64,000 nt of DNA from Campylobacter massiliensis (GTDB lineage Bacteria > Campylobacterota > Campylobacteria > Campylobacterales > Campylobacteraceae). A model generated the notes under the pieces. The model searched no databases and was not told where the DNA came from. It saw only the letters and a list, made by a program, of their open reading frames with translations. The stretch is taken from positions 868,001-932,000 of the forward strand of contig NZ_JACLZK010000001.1 in assembly GCF_014253065.1 (NCBI RefSeq), in the 5' to 3' direction. The position numbers and the translations under genes are program-made. Shown piece by piece: positions 25,900-35,901 of this stretch (position 1 is the first letter of the stretch; every line of letters begins with the position of its first letter).

Positions 25900-27990
25900 A
25901 TGATCGTTTCAAAAAATAAAGCTTTTGCGCCTATCGTTTCGCTAGTGTGTGCAATAAATTTACAAGCCGTAGATAATATAAATTTAGAAGAGGTCGTAGT
26001 CACTGCTAGCGGTTTTTCGCAAAGTATTAAAAACGCACCCGCCAGCATATCAATCGTAAAAAATGACGACCTGGCAAAAGATAGCTTCACCTCGCTTCAC
26101 TCTATCGCCTCAAAAGCTCCAGGAGTTAGCGTTATAGGAGGCGAGGACGGACCCGCCAGCGGTATCTCGATCCGCGGCATGGAAGGTTCGCAAACGCTAG
26201 TTCTCATAGACGGCAAAAGAGTAAATTCAAGCGCGGCCAATCCAAAAGGCGGCGCCGGCGATATGAACTCAAATTTTATCCCGCCAGTTGAGGCGATAGA
26301 ACGCATCGAGATCATCAGAGGACCGATGAGCTCGCTTTACGGTAGCGATGCGGTGGGCGGTGTCATAAACATCATCACGAAGAAAAATTTTGATAAATTT
26401 AGCGGCTCCGTGAGTATATCGGGTATCGCGCAGGCTCATAGCGGCATCGGCTCGCAGCGCCAAGCGGACTTTTATCTTAACTTTCCGCTTCTTAACAAAT
26501 ACCTCGGTCTTCAGCTCTGGGGCTACAAAAAATTACGCGACGAGGATAGCTATCCGGGCGGCTATCAAGAAAGCGATAAGAAAAACTTTAGCGCCAAACT
26601 ATGGATCACGCCCGACGAATACAATAAATTTTATCTCCTAGCCTCCCAAGAACGCCACGAATACTCTAGGACCGTCGGCAAGACGGCAACGGTAAGGACA
26701 AACAGGCTACTAAATAGCTACGACTACAAAAAAGATAGCTACGGAGTAGGATATCTGGGAAATTTTGAAAATTTAAATGCCGACGTGAGCTACATTTACG
26801 ATCAGACGAAGCGAACGAGCCTCTTTGATAGCTTAACGCCAGCCGACGTCAAAAACCACGACTTTAACTCCAAATTTAGCACCTTTCTGGATTCGCATAC
26901 GCTAACTTTCGGCTATGATTTCAGTAAGCAGACGGTTAAAACCACATTTATCGTATCAAATTCAAGTAGAAGCGTGCTGCGAAACCCGAAAGCCTACTCT
27001 ATGAAAGAGCATGCGGCATTTTTAGAAGACGAGTGGGAGATTTTAGACGACAAGCTTTATTTGACGTTGGGCGGCCGCTTCACGCATAACGAATTTTTCG
27101 ACGATCATCTCTCGCCGCGTGCGTATCTAGTTTACAATCTAAGCGACAACTGGACGCTAAAAGGCGGCGTAGCGACAGGATATAAGACGCCGAACGTCAA
27201 TCAGATCTCGCCGGAAGTAGGCACCATACAAGGCGGCTGGAGGATAGTAGACTTCGGTAACGCAGACCTAAAACCCGAAAAGAGCTTAACTTATGAAATC
27301 GGCGCTTACTACGATAGCGGTGAGGATTTTAGAGGTTCGGTTACTCTATTTAGAAATGAGTTTAAAGATAAAATCCTAGATACCGACGGCAGCAGCATTA
27401 ACCGTATTCCGGCATTTGGCTCATGCGCTACGGCTCCGCACGTAAACTGCCCGGGCTGGGGAACTTACTTTAACATCGACGGTGCAGACGTCTGGGGCAT
27501 CGAGCTTAGCGCAGACTACGACATACTAAAAAATCTAAATTTGCGCGGCAACTACACATACAACAACTCCAAAATCAAAACCGGCGATCCGACGATCAAT
27601 ACCCCAAACGGCCCGGTCAAATTTAGCCAGACCAATCTTAGCCGACTAGACGGCAAATCTCTAACCGCAACGCCCGAGCACGCGGCAAATTTGACGCTTA
27701 CGTATAAGCCTATCGCAAGCGTTAGCACCTTTGCCGGGGCAAACTACGAGAGCGAGCTAACCAGCGTCAAATTCGGTCCCGGCAATAAAGTAAGCCAAAA
27801 CGACAAGAAGCTTTTTACCGTCGATTTGGGTGCTAGCTGGGAAGTAAATAAAAATTTAAGCTTAAATTTGACCGCTTATAATATCTTTGATAATATCCGC
27901 TACGACGAGGGAATGGCCGATGACGGCAACTACTACTGGTATCCTGAAGAGGGCAGGAGATTTTGGTTTAAGGTAAGCGCGAAGTGGTAA
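25900..27990 (+). CDS. cfrA: CfrA-like ferric-enterobactin/catecholate receptor
   Basis: 696 residues, the length I recall for Campylobacter jejuni CfrA. It has a signal peptide, a TonB-box-like LEEVVVTASG, and a plug with SISIRGMEGSQTLVLIDGKR and RIEIIRGPMSSLYGSDAVGG. The barrel has FGNADLKPEKSLTYEIG, and a Cys pair (GSCATAPHVNCPG) sits in an extracellular loop as in FepA/CfrA/IroN receptors. It ends in Trp. The stop overlaps the start of the Cee-like esterase gene, which supports a catecholate ligand. The AT-rich upstream region (25800-25899) holds GATAATTAATATTAAATT, a weak Fur-box candidate. Confidence 0.85.
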   Translation: MIVSKNKAFAPIVSLVCAINLQAVDNINLEEVVVTASGFSQSIKNAPASISIVKNDDLAKDSFTSLHSIASKAPGVSVIGGEDGPASGISIRGMEGSQTLVLIDGKRVNSSAANPKGGAGDMNSNFIPPVEAIERIEIIRGPMSSLYGSDAVGGVINIITKKNFDKFSGSVSISGIAQAHSGIGSQRQADFYLNFPLLNKYLGLQLWGYKKLRDEDSYPGGYQESDKKNFSAKLWITPDEYNKFYLLASQERHEYSRTVGKTATVRTNRLLNSYDYKKDSYGVGYLGNFENLNADVSYIYDQTKRTSLFDSLTPADVKNHDFNSKFSTFLDSHTLTFGYDFSKQTVKTTFIVSNSSRSVLRNPKAYSMKEHAAFLEDEWEILDDKLYLTLGGRFTHNEFFDDHLSPRAYLVYNLSDNWTLKGGVATGYKTPNVNQISPEVGTIQGGWRIVDFGNADLKPEKSLTYEIGAYYDSGEDFRGSVTLFRNEFKDKILDTDGSSINRIPAFGSCATAPHVNCPGWGTYFNIDGADVWGIELSADYDILKNLNLRGNYTYNNSKIKTGDPTINTPNGPVKFSQTNLSRLDGKSLTATPEHAANLTLTYKPIASVSTFAGANYESELTSVKFGPGNKVSQNDKKLFTVDLGASWEVNKNLSLNLTAYNIFDNIRYDEGMADDGNYYWYPEEGRRFWFKVSAKW

Positions 27991-28829
27991 GGATTGTTAA
28001 ATTATTTTTGGGAGCTTTGATTATGATTGCTGCAGCCAGCGCAAAGCCTACTCAATACATAGAGCCGATAGATGAAAGCGTTTATCGGCTTTTTGATGTA
28101 AAATACTCCATAGTAGAAAGCGCGGGCGGAGAAATATATAAAATTTTTCAAGCCGTCCCGAAAAACCGCAACGTTTATCCAAAAGCGATTTTTATGCTCG
28201 ATGCGAATGCGCAATTTTCCGTATTGCTTAATTTATTTAAAAATTTTACTTCTAGCGGTAGCGTGCCGCTTATCATAGGCGTCGGATACGATACTCCGCT
28301 AGCTTACGATACCGCAAGGCGAACAAAGGACTTAACGCCGTTAGCCCAAGGCGACGAATACGAACAAGGCGGCAATGCGGACAAATTTTATAAATTTATA
28401 AAAGAGCGGTTAATGCCGTTTGCAGACAAAGAATACGATATAAAAAATAGCGAAAAAATATTTTACGGCCACTCTTTCGGCGGACTATTTTTAGTTTATT
28501 CGCTTCTACAAAACGACGGTATATTTGATGAGTTTTTTATAGCTTCTCCGTCTCTTTGGTGGGGAGATTCAAAAGTTATAAAGGACGCCTTAGATAACGA
28601 CGGCAAACTAAAAATTAGATTAAAGGCGAGTTTTATAAGACTTAGCGTAGGAGAATCAGAAAAAAGGGCGGGCAAAACAGACAAAGAAAATATACTAAAA
28701 GCGGCGGATTTAGCTGAAATTCTAAAAAAGTCGGGCGTCAAATACGAATTTAAAATCTACGAATGGCAAGGACACGGCGACGTAATACCGCTAGTGCTAA
28801 AAGATATCGTAAAGCATGTAAGCAAATAA
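27984..28829 (+). CDS. cee: Cee/IroE-like periplasmic siderophore trilactone esterase
   Basis: 281 residues with a signal peptide. The alpha/beta-hydrolase nucleophile elbow GHSFGG stands near residue 163 and a late WQGHGD supplies the His; this is the esterase D/IroE family (PF00756 type). In C. jejuni, Cee hydrolyses imported ferric enterobactin in the periplasm to free the iron. The start is a GTG overlapping the receptor stop by 7 bases, so the two are translationally coupled. The closest alternative is a general carboxylesterase, but the pairing with a CfrA-like receptor argues for Cee. Confidence 0.85.
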   Translation: MVRIVKLFLGALIMIAAASAKPTQYIEPIDESVYRLFDVKYSIVESAGGEIYKIFQAVPKNRNVYPKAIFMLDANAQFSVLLNLFKNFTSSGSVPLIIGVGYDTPLAYDTARRTKDLTPLAQGDEYEQGGNADKFYKFIKERLMPFADKEYDIKNSEKIFYGHSFGGLFLVYSLLQNDGIFDEFFIASPSLWWGDSKVIKDALDNDGKLKIRLKASFIRLSVGESEKRAGKTDKENILKAADLAEILKKSGVKYEFKIYEWQGHGDVIPLVLKDIVKHVSK

Positions 28830-29091
28830 TTTAAAGACATTGTTAGAGGCGATTCTTTTTTAATATCTAAATTTTATGCCAAAATACCGAACAGAACAAC
28901 AAAAGCAAATTTTCCCATAAACCCAAATTTACCTTAACCTAATATACAATCTTAAAATCACGGTACTACAAAAAACACCGAAAGCACACAACCTAGCTAT
29001 ATAGCAGCTTAGATTTATACAGTTTAGCTTATCTTAAGCCGTTTATACTCACAGAGGAGACTAATCCGCCCCAAGCGAGGCGGATTAAAGA

Positions 29092-29619
29092 TTATTTTTC
29101 GCTAGGCAAATACATCTTCCAGCTACTATCTACTTTCCAGTCTATCGGGTGACAAGACATACAAGTATTTAATTTTTGCGGATGATGCACGGCGTGGCAT
29201 GACTGGCACTCTAGCATCTCATTATCTCTATTGTGAGTGCCGTTGTGCGGGTTAGACAAGCCATAGTGTGCAGTCTTTTTCCTAATATCATCTATCTTGT
29301 GACAGCTGACGCACTGCTCGTTTTTAAAGCCCCTTTGCTTTGCCGGCATCTCAAAATCGCCGGTTACATACATCCTGACTTCATTTAGCTGCTCTGCTAT
29401 GGTTGGGACGTGGCAGTCATGGCATGTTACATTTGCATCATTATGTTTTTTGGCTAACATATTTCCTTTTGTAAAAGAGTCATACTCGGGCTGCATGTTG
29501 TGGCACATGATACAAAACTCAGCTTTGTGGCTAGCTGCCTCTATCTGATGAAACGATATAAAACCCACGATAGCGGCTACTATTAGTCCTATTATCGTAT
29601 ATTTTCTTCTCTTGCTCAT
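29092..29619 (-). CDS. NapC/NirT-type membrane-anchored multiheme cytochrome c
   Basis: 175 residues. An N-terminal membrane anchor (YTIIGLIVAAIVGFISF) is followed by five CxxCH heme motifs (CIMCH, CHDCH, CVSCH, CQSCH, CMSCH). It would take electrons from menaquinol and hand them to the periplasmic flavoprotein encoded just upstream. The start at 29619 is fixed by AAGGAG and by the ATGA overlap with the flavoprotein stop; longer in-frame starts lie inside that gene. NapC/NrfH relatives usually have four hemes, so the fifth motif is a variation. Confidence 0.9.
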   Translation of the reverse strand: MSKRRKYTIIGLIVAAIVGFISFHQIEAASHKAEFCIMCHNMQPEYDSFTKGNMLAKKHNDANVTCHDCHVPTIAEQLNEVRMYVTGDFEMPAKQRGFKNEQCVSCHKIDDIRKKTAHYGLSNPHNGTHNRDNEMLECQSCHAVHHPQKLNTCMSCHPIDWKVDSSWKMYLPSEK

Positions 29620-31373
29620 GCTATTACTCCTTTTGCGTTTGCCGCAGCCTGATAGCCTGCTAAGCGTCCATAGCATAGACATGTTCCGTGGCTAGTGCCG
29701 GCTAAAACCACCGGATAATCGCCCAAAAAGCGTCCGCCCATAACATTACCGCAGGCATAAAGTCCTGAAATTTCGTTATAGTCAGTATCTAGTACATTTG
29801 CAGTACTTGGCTCAACAGTAAAGCCTCCCATGACGACCAGGCTCGCACCCACACCCATTTTGCCGGCATAAAACGGCGCGTGGCGAACCGGAAACATCCT
29901 TTTGGCTATCTTGCCAAAGTCATCATCATGACCTTTGTCACATAGCTCGTTGTAGCGTTTTATAGTCGCCAAAAACTGCGTTTGCGCTTTTTTGTTATCA
30001 GGGTAGAGCTTACTAGCTAGCTCTTCTATAGTGTTTGCTTTTATGACATCAGGCATCTCTTCAAGATCTTTTACTGATATATATGATGTTTTGCCTATCG
30101 CCCACTGGCAGTCAGGTGGAAGTTTTGGATTGTCTTCCACGCAGTGGTTTACGCTGCCGTGTGATACGCCCATGAGTCCGACTTGCTCTGGGAATTTAGC
30201 GTCAAACACCTGCCAACCAAAGCCCCCCGGCTGGCGAGAGAGCGGCTGGGTTACTTGTTGTCCGCTTAGATCTTCGTTTGTAAAGCGTTCTCCCTTTGCA
30301 TTTGTTAGTAAAAACGCATCAACGCCAAGCGGTCCGCCAAGAGTGTGAGCGACTGGTGCGTGAGGTCCATCTTCAAGTTTTGCGCCTATCCACGAGCCAA
30401 GCTTGTGTCCATCTCCCGTATTTGTCGGATGGTTTTTATAGTCCACATTTGGAAATGGACAGAAGAAATTTGCTACCCACGGCACAAATGTCTTTACCAT
30501 CTCAGGATCATTCATGTAGTCTCCCGTGGCTAAGATTACTGATTTGGCATTTATCTTTATATATGAGCCGTCAGCCATATTTTGCGCGATAGCTCCTTGC
30601 ATTTTGCCAGTCGTTTTGTCGCGAAGCAGCTTTTGCGCGCGAGTTTTAAATATATACTTTGCGCCTTGCTTTATAGACTTTTCATAAACTAGCTCCATCA
30701 TCGGCTCTTGACTAGGCAAAAACGTCATAACGGTTGGATAGCTTGGGCTATTTTCTTTATTTGGATCGTATCCGGCTGGGAGCGGATAGTGCATGAGCAT
30801 CAAATTTATCTTACTTCTATCAAGCTGCGTATCGGTCTCTTTCATAAAATGCACCGCAGGAGCAAGCTCTATCATCCAGTCAAAGTCCTCGCCGCTGTGA
30901 TCCGCCCAGTAGTTCCATACGCGCTGATCGGCGCGGTATCCCATCTGTTTTAAATGCTCGTTGATAGCCGCATGCTTGTCGTACTTGATGCCAAGCTCCC
31001 TTTGAAATTTATTTCCTAGAGTGCCGTACTGGCCGCTTCTAACCTGAAAGCGACCGGCTTTTTCTAGGACGATAACTCTAGCGCCTTTTTCAGTAGCGGC
31101 GCGAGCAGCGTGGAGTCCCGAAACGCCAGCACCGATGATAAGAACATCGGTTTCAAGCGTCTCTTTGATATCGCTATCTGGAATTTGCGGCTCAGCGCCC
31201 AGCCATTTTGGCACTTCAGGGGCTTTTGCAACTTCCTTTTTTGGATGGATGAGGTGATTGTTCGGGTTATCACAGCCTGTTAGTAGCGCAGATCCAGCCA
31301 CAACCGAGCCAAGCGTGAGCGCTCCGCTACGTTTTAAAAACGAGCGGCGTGATAGTTTATTGTTTTCTACCAT
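29616..31373 (-). CDS. Tat-exported fumarate-reductase-like flavoprotein
   Basis: 585 residues. A twin-arginine signal (SRRSFLKRSG) ends near a lipobox-like TGC. The FAD-binding motif VLIIGAGVSGLHAARAATEKG stands at about residue 75, and the C-terminal FAD segment is GLYACGNVMGGRFLGDYPVV. This is the FccA/UrdA/methacrylate-reductase family: a periplasmic flavoprotein reducing an unsaturated carboxylate as terminal acceptor, here paired with a separate multiheme cytochrome. The substrate is not readable. Active-site details such as the Arg acid catalyst were not pinned down. A porin gene lies 22 bases upstream in the same direction and may supply the substrate. Confidence 0.88.
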   Translation of the reverse strand: MVENNKLSRRSFLKRSGALTLGSVVAGSALLTGCDNPNNHLIHPKKEVAKAPEVPKWLGAEPQIPDSDIKETLETDVLIIGAGVSGLHAARAATEKGARVIVLEKAGRFQVRSGQYGTLGNKFQRELGIKYDKHAAINEHLKQMGYRADQRVWNYWADHSGEDFDWMIELAPAVHFMKETDTQLDRSKINLMLMHYPLPAGYDPNKENSPSYPTVMTFLPSQEPMMELVYEKSIKQGAKYIFKTRAQKLLRDKTTGKMQGAIAQNMADGSYIKINAKSVILATGDYMNDPEMVKTFVPWVANFFCPFPNVDYKNHPTNTGDGHKLGSWIGAKLEDGPHAPVAHTLGGPLGVDAFLLTNAKGERFTNEDLSGQQVTQPLSRQPGGFGWQVFDAKFPEQVGLMGVSHGSVNHCVEDNPKLPPDCQWAIGKTSYISVKDLEEMPDVIKANTIEELASKLYPDNKKAQTQFLATIKRYNELCDKGHDDDFGKIAKRMFPVRHAPFYAGKMGVGASLVVMGGFTVEPSTANVLDTDYNEISGLYACGNVMGGRFLGDYPVVLAGTSHGTCLCYGRLAGYQAAANAKGVIA

Positions 31374-31395
31374 TTTATACTCCTTGCTTCAAATT

Positions 31396-32820
31396 TTATT
31401 TTAATATATCAAAGTCGTAAGACGCTCTTAGCCAAAGCTCTTCGTCTCTTGTCTTGCCGTTAGAGTCGCCATTGGTATATTTTAGCTTTCTATCCATAGT
31501 TTCGTAGATAGCAGATAGTTTTAGACCTTTTACCGCAGGGACTTTGTAGGTTACTTGCACGTCCCAGCCCTCTACGTCTATCCTGGTTCCAGGCGCTTGA
31601 CCATGAAGGCCGCCTGACCTGACGTTGCTACCGTTGCGCTGCTTGCCATACCAGTAGTCAGCGTCCACTCTAAGACCGTCGATGCCTGCATTGCTAAAGT
31701 CGTAGCCTGCGCTAAATTTATGTAAATTCATACCAGCAAAATTCATAAATAAAAACGGACCATAGATCGGAGTGGCCGTAAATGAGCCAACATCGTTGCC
31801 TACGCCTTGAAGCGCCATTTGATTTTTGCTAACGGTTGAGTATGCATATCTAAAATCAGCGCCGTAAGCGTTATAAAGCCCTATCATGCCTGCGTAGTAG
31901 TCGCCGTTAAAGTCGAAATTCTCTTTTAAAGTACCGTTTGTTCTTGAGCCTTTATACATAAAGTCTATGCCGACTACCGCGTTTTCAAAAAGCGTAGGCG
32001 TTTTGTAGCCGGCTGCCGCAAAGTAAAAATTTATATCGCCTTTTGAGTTAGCCGCATCGTCATATTCAAGACCAGATACGTTTGCATAACCGGCCGTGAG
32101 CGAGACGCCGGGAAGGCCGCTATATGTTACAAACGAGTTAAAGATGTTGTCAAATTTATAAGCGTAAGGTCCAAAGCCGCCGATGATAACTCTATCTTTA
32201 AATCTCGGCGCGCCGTGATCGCCGCCCGTTACGGCGCTTGATCTGCCGGCAAATTTCCAAAAGTCGGCTAAGCCGATAACGGTATCGATGCTATCAAGCT
32301 TTATCCTAGCGCTCACACCTTCAAATGCCTCTTTATATCCAACATCTGTGTTTGTAGCGACAAGTGGTGGTACAAGCCCCGTATATTTTGAGTTGTAGTA
32401 CTGACGGCCGAGTTTAAAGTCTATGTAGTCATTTTCATATCCTAAGTAGGCTTCTGAAAGCGCTATGCCTTCGCTATTCCAGTCGTATGCAAAATAATCT
32501 TTCGCGGCCTTTGACGGACCGAAATTTACCAAACCCTGAGCCGTAAGACCAAGCCTAAAGCCATAGTAAGAGCCGGTCAAAAATCTAAGCTCGGCACCTA
32601 GGCCGCCGATATGCTCACGAATTCTATTTGTTCTGCTAGCCGGCGGGAAGTACTCGGTCGAGTCCATATCGTAGTATGAAAATACTGTCGCGCCCATCGT
32701 GCTTGTTTGCAAAGCCTCTGCCAAGCTCTCGCTAGCGCAAGCGCTAGACGCCATAGCCATAAGCGCAGCCAAACTAAGAGCAAATTTACTCTTGTCCATC
32801 GTTAAAAAATATGTTTTCAC
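31396..32820 (-). CDS. Outer-membrane porin (OprD-like, Campylobacter type)
   Basis: About 474 residues. The start is a GTG at 32820 because AAAGGAGG stands 6 bases before it; the longer in-frame Met at 32955 lacks a site and would spoil the signal peptide. The signal is MDKSKFALSLAALMAMASSA in its core. The mature part is a chain of beta-strands rich in Tyr, Gly and Asp with OprD/OprF-like FRLGLTAQGLVNFG and ELWLRASYDFDIL at the end. It is the first gene of a porin - flavoprotein - cytochrome unit, so uptake of the respiratory acceptor is a plausible role. Confidence 0.8.
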   Translation of the reverse strand: MKTYFLTMDKSKFALSLAALMAMASSACASESLAEALQTSTMGATVFSYYDMDSTEYFPPASRTNRIREHIGGLGAELRFLTGSYYGFRLGLTAQGLVNFGPSKAAKDYFAYDWNSEGIALSEAYLGYENDYIDFKLGRQYYNSKYTGLVPPLVATNTDVGYKEAFEGVSARIKLDSIDTVIGLADFWKFAGRSSAVTGGDHGAPRFKDRVIIGGFGPYAYKFDNIFNSFVTYSGLPGVSLTAGYANVSGLEYDDAANSKGDINFYFAAAGYKTPTLFENAVVGIDFMYKGSRTNGTLKENFDFNGDYYAGMIGLYNAYGADFRYAYSTVSKNQMALQGVGNDVGSFTATPIYGPFLFMNFAGMNLHKFSAGYDFSNAGIDGLRVDADYWYGKQRNGSNVRSGGLHGQAPGTRIDVEGWDVQVTYKVPAVKGLKLSAIYETMDRKLKYTNGDSNGKTRDEELWLRASYDFDILK

Positions 32821-33058
32821 TATAACCTCCTTTAATTTTATTTTTAAGCATCTTTTACAAGAAAACCGTAAGCCGGTCTTGTTTAATAATGCCGCCTTTT
32901 TGAACCTGCTTTGTCGCGTTATCGTTACTACCGCATAAGATCGAAGCCGCTCCACGTAAATTTATATTTTGTCGTTTTTGCGGCATCTTCTTTTGGTCTT
33001 GTTGGCAAAATCATAACATGTAGGCCTATCAAAAACGGTAAGATTTTGGTAACATTAA

Positions 33059-33101
33059 CTAAAAAATATTTTTTAGTTTTAAATTTTAAATTTGATATAA
33101 T
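33059..33101 (+). promoter_or_regulatory. Palindrome and -10 box immediately before the response-regulator gene
   Basis: An 18-bp perfect palindrome (CTAAAAAATATTTTTTAG, 33059-33076) is followed by TATAAT (33096-33101), only 7 bases before the ATG at 33109. No Shine-Dalgarno is present, so a transcript from this -10 would be leaderless or nearly so. The palindrome may be an autoregulatory operator. Confidence 0.45.
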
Positions 33102-33108
33102 TGCTACT

Positions 33109-33778
33109 ATGATAGAAATTTTGCTCATAGAAGACGATCTTGAACTAGCCGAGCTTTTAAAATTTGCATTATCAAAAAGCGAGATTGGCGTAACCATAGC
33201 CACAAACCCGCTTGAAGGACTTAAAATTCTAGACGCAAAAAATACTTTCGACGCATTGGTGCTTGATCTTGGCTTGCCAGATATGGACGGTCTTGAAGTG
33301 TGCAAGCACGTAAGACACAGCTATCCATCTCTACCTATCATCATATCATCGGCTCGCAGCGAAACGCTAGATAAGATAAAGGGATTTGAGCTTGGGGCGG
33401 ATGACTATATGGCAAAGCCGTACGAGCCTATAGAGCTTGCATTTAGGCTAAGAGCGATTTCGCCGAGGGATACAAACTAGCAACGACTCCAAAACCTTTT
33501 GCGTCGATAAACAAAGGCGTATCGTCATAAAAAACAAAGAGGAGATAGCGCTAACGAAAGCGGAATTTGACATCTTTATCTACCTTTATGAAAAAGAGGG
33601 GATGGTTATACCAAGAGAGGATATTTTGATAAATTTGGGCCAGGCGAAATTTCAAAGCGGACTAAAAAGCATAGATGTGGCCATAGGGCGCCTACGCCAG
33701 AAAATAGGAGACGATCCTAAAAATCCGCGATTCATTCACCCCGTGCGCGGTATAGGGTATAAATTTATCAATGCGTAA
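33109..33778 (+). pseudogene. OmpR-family response regulator, frameshifted between receiver and DNA-binding domain
   Basis: The receiver domain is complete: ILLIEDDLELAELL, the phosphorylated Asp in LVLDLGLPDMDG, and MAKPYEP with the conserved Lys. Where the linker should read LRRG the frame shifts and stops at 33480. The winged-helix domain continues one frame over (EEIALTKAEFDIFIYLYEKE, SGLKSIDVAIGRLRQKIG, RGIGYKF) to TAA at 33776. The total length would be about 222 residues, normal for the family. The start at 33109 fits the canonical N-terminus. The kinase start overlaps its end, so the pair was one operon. It may be a true mutation or a sequencing error. Confidence 0.85.
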
Positions 33779-35043
33779 TATATCCATAATCAAACTAATA
33801 TCGTTTTTCTTTTTTGCCGCATTAGTTGTCGTAAATTTAGCATTCTTCATCGAATCAAAAAGACAGGTAAGAGACGCGGAGTACCTTACTTATGAGCGCT
33901 TTATGCTGGGTATGCGTATACGAGGACAAGTAGAAGGTAACGCAGCTAAGCAGCTAGCGCAAATCGGCCTTAAAAATAGCGAGCTTGATCCTATTAAGAT
34001 CAGGCAAGGGGGCGAGAAAATTTTTAGCGACTCGTATACCGACATGATAAGGTATAACAAAAAGTTTTATTTTGTACCTAGATTTTCTTCTATAGATCCT
34101 AAAATGTTTTCGCGCATTATGGATGCGGCAGGGCTTAATATATCAAGTGAAAATGACATCGCGAAAAACGATGTGCCTTTAGAAAATTTAGAAGAAATTT
34201 CTTCGCATAACATTTGGATACTTTGGCTTATAGTAAATATCGTAATGGCTGCATTTTTCATAGTCGTCTTAAAAAAATTGCTGAGACTCAGAAATTTAAA
34301 AAATATGATAAGAAGAGCGGGAGAAGAAGATAAATTTAGGCTAATAAAAGTAGAGGCAAACGACGAAATAGGCCAAATCGCTAGCGAATTTAACACGACT
34401 ATGCAAAAAATAGATGCGATAAAGCAGGCTAGAGCGCTGTTTTTACGTAACATCTTGCACGAATTTCGCAACCCGATAATGAAGGGGCGGATCATGGCGG
34501 ATATGATAGCCGAAATCTTACAAGACGATAAATTTAAAAGTAGATTAAAACAAATTTTTATAAGGCTTGAAATGATACTGGGCGAGGTTGTCAAGGTCGA
34601 AAAACTAGTATCTAATCAATGGGAGCTTAAAAAGAACAAGCACCGAGTCATAGACATCGTCGATCACTCGGTAGATATGCTTTTACTAAAAGACACGAGC
34701 CGCATAGAAGTGCTAGCAGACGGGGAAATAAGCGCGGTTGAGGCTGATTTTGAACTTTATGCGACCGGAGTTAAAAATTTGATCGATAACGCCTTAAAAT
34801 ACTCTAGCGGCAAAGTCCTTGTAAATATAAATAAAAACGCCGTCTGTATAAGCAGCATGGGAGACGAGCTCGAACCGGAAAGGCTTGATTTTGAAAGAGC
34901 TTTTAACAGAAAGGTAGAGACGTCAAATTCAGGACTAGGCCTTGGGCTTTATATAGCAAATCAATTTTTTTAAAAAACACGGTCATGCCCTAAAATACGA
35001 ACACGAAGACGGTAAAAATATTTTTATGATTTGTTTCGCCTAA
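33771..35043 (+). pseudogene. ArsS/CosS-like sensor histidine kinase, frameshift near the C-terminus
   Basis: About 423 codons in total. Two membrane segments (about residues 8-27 and 147-168) flank a periplasmic sensor region. The H-box is FLRNILHEFRNPIMKG, the N-box NLIDNALKYSSG and the G-box NSGLGLGLYIAN. The frame ends early at 34973 because a run of seven T (34965-34971) shifts it; one T fewer restores KKHGHALKYEHEDG and ICFA to a stop at 35041. The loss is only the last ~25 residues of the ATPase lid region, so partial activity is possible. Partner of the broken regulator upstream. Confidence 0.82.
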
Positions 35044-35147
35044 TTCCTAAATAAATTAGGGAAGTATTTGTAAATTTGCATAATCAACAAAAAATAGTAA
35101 AATTCCAAAAACAGACAATGATAAATTAGAATTTCAAAGGGACAAAT

Positions 35148-35870
35148 TTGAAGATAAGCGGGCAAATAAAAAATACCGATAGTTCAAACTATCCAAATTT
35201 TAATACAAAATTTGCGAGGGATTATGATAAAGAGCCGATAATCATCAAAGATTACAATCCCGAATTTGCCTTCATAGCTTCCATGGTATCTGTGCCGTTG
35301 ATAATTTTAATGTTAATTTATTTCCCGACTAGCAAAGAGAAAATCATAAAGGCTCTTTTTTGCACCCCACTTTTGATTTCGCCTATCGTATTTGGGTATT
35401 GGTTTAATGACAGACTCATCCGCTTTAAGAATGACAAAATCGAATATCTCATAAACTCAAAACTCAAACGCAGCATAAAAATCGGCCAAATCTCAGACAT
35501 AAAATGAACTGCTGACAGCAGATACGAGTATTTCCAGCGCACGCCGCTGATTTGCGCGGCACTGGTCTTTGTTTATTTGATTTTAGGCTGCTTGGTGGAA
35601 GGGACGGCGAGGTTTGCCCTGGCACTGGGATTTATCTTTTTATGCATTCTTATTTTGTATTTTGCGGCGAGAATTTTATTTCAAATTCTCGGTAAAAGAG
35701 GAAAGTATAGGCATTTTGAAAATATCGTAGTTTACGGCGAGTCTGCTAAAAATTTCATAAATATACTGCCAAAAACCGACTCGCAAAGGAGTGAACTAAA
35801 AGCTTATTTTCTTAGAAAACTAGGCAGAAATATCAATGAATTAGGCATAGATTTTTATATTTTTCGATAA
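35148..35870 (+). pseudogene. Membrane protein interrupted by an in-frame TGA
   Basis: One frame of 241 codons is split by a single TGA at 35505. The first 119 codons hold a soluble start and a pair of membrane helices (FAFIASMVSVPLIILMLIYF, then ALFCTPLLISPIVFGYWF), then a short PH-like strand region. After the TGA the frame continues with TADSRYEYFQRTPLICAALV, a further hydrophobic pair and a basic soluble tail. TGG to TGA (Trp) is the simplest cause. I do not recognise the family. A small hairpin (CTGCT-GAC-AGCAG) follows the TGA directly. No promoter was identified. Confidence 0.6.
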
Positions 35871-35901
35871 AAATAGAGCATTCGGGCAAATTTACCCGCG
35901 C

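Noticed and set aside
32821-32955. Upstream extension of the porin to 32955
   Set aside because: It lacks a ribosome site and would put 45 non-signal residues before the signal peptide; the GTG at 32820 has AAAGGAGG.
35505-35507. Selenocysteine codon
   Set aside because: The hairpin after the TGA has just 5 bp and sits too close for a bacterial SECIS, and the context (a membrane protein without redox motif) does not suggest selenium. A Trp-to-stop change is simpler.
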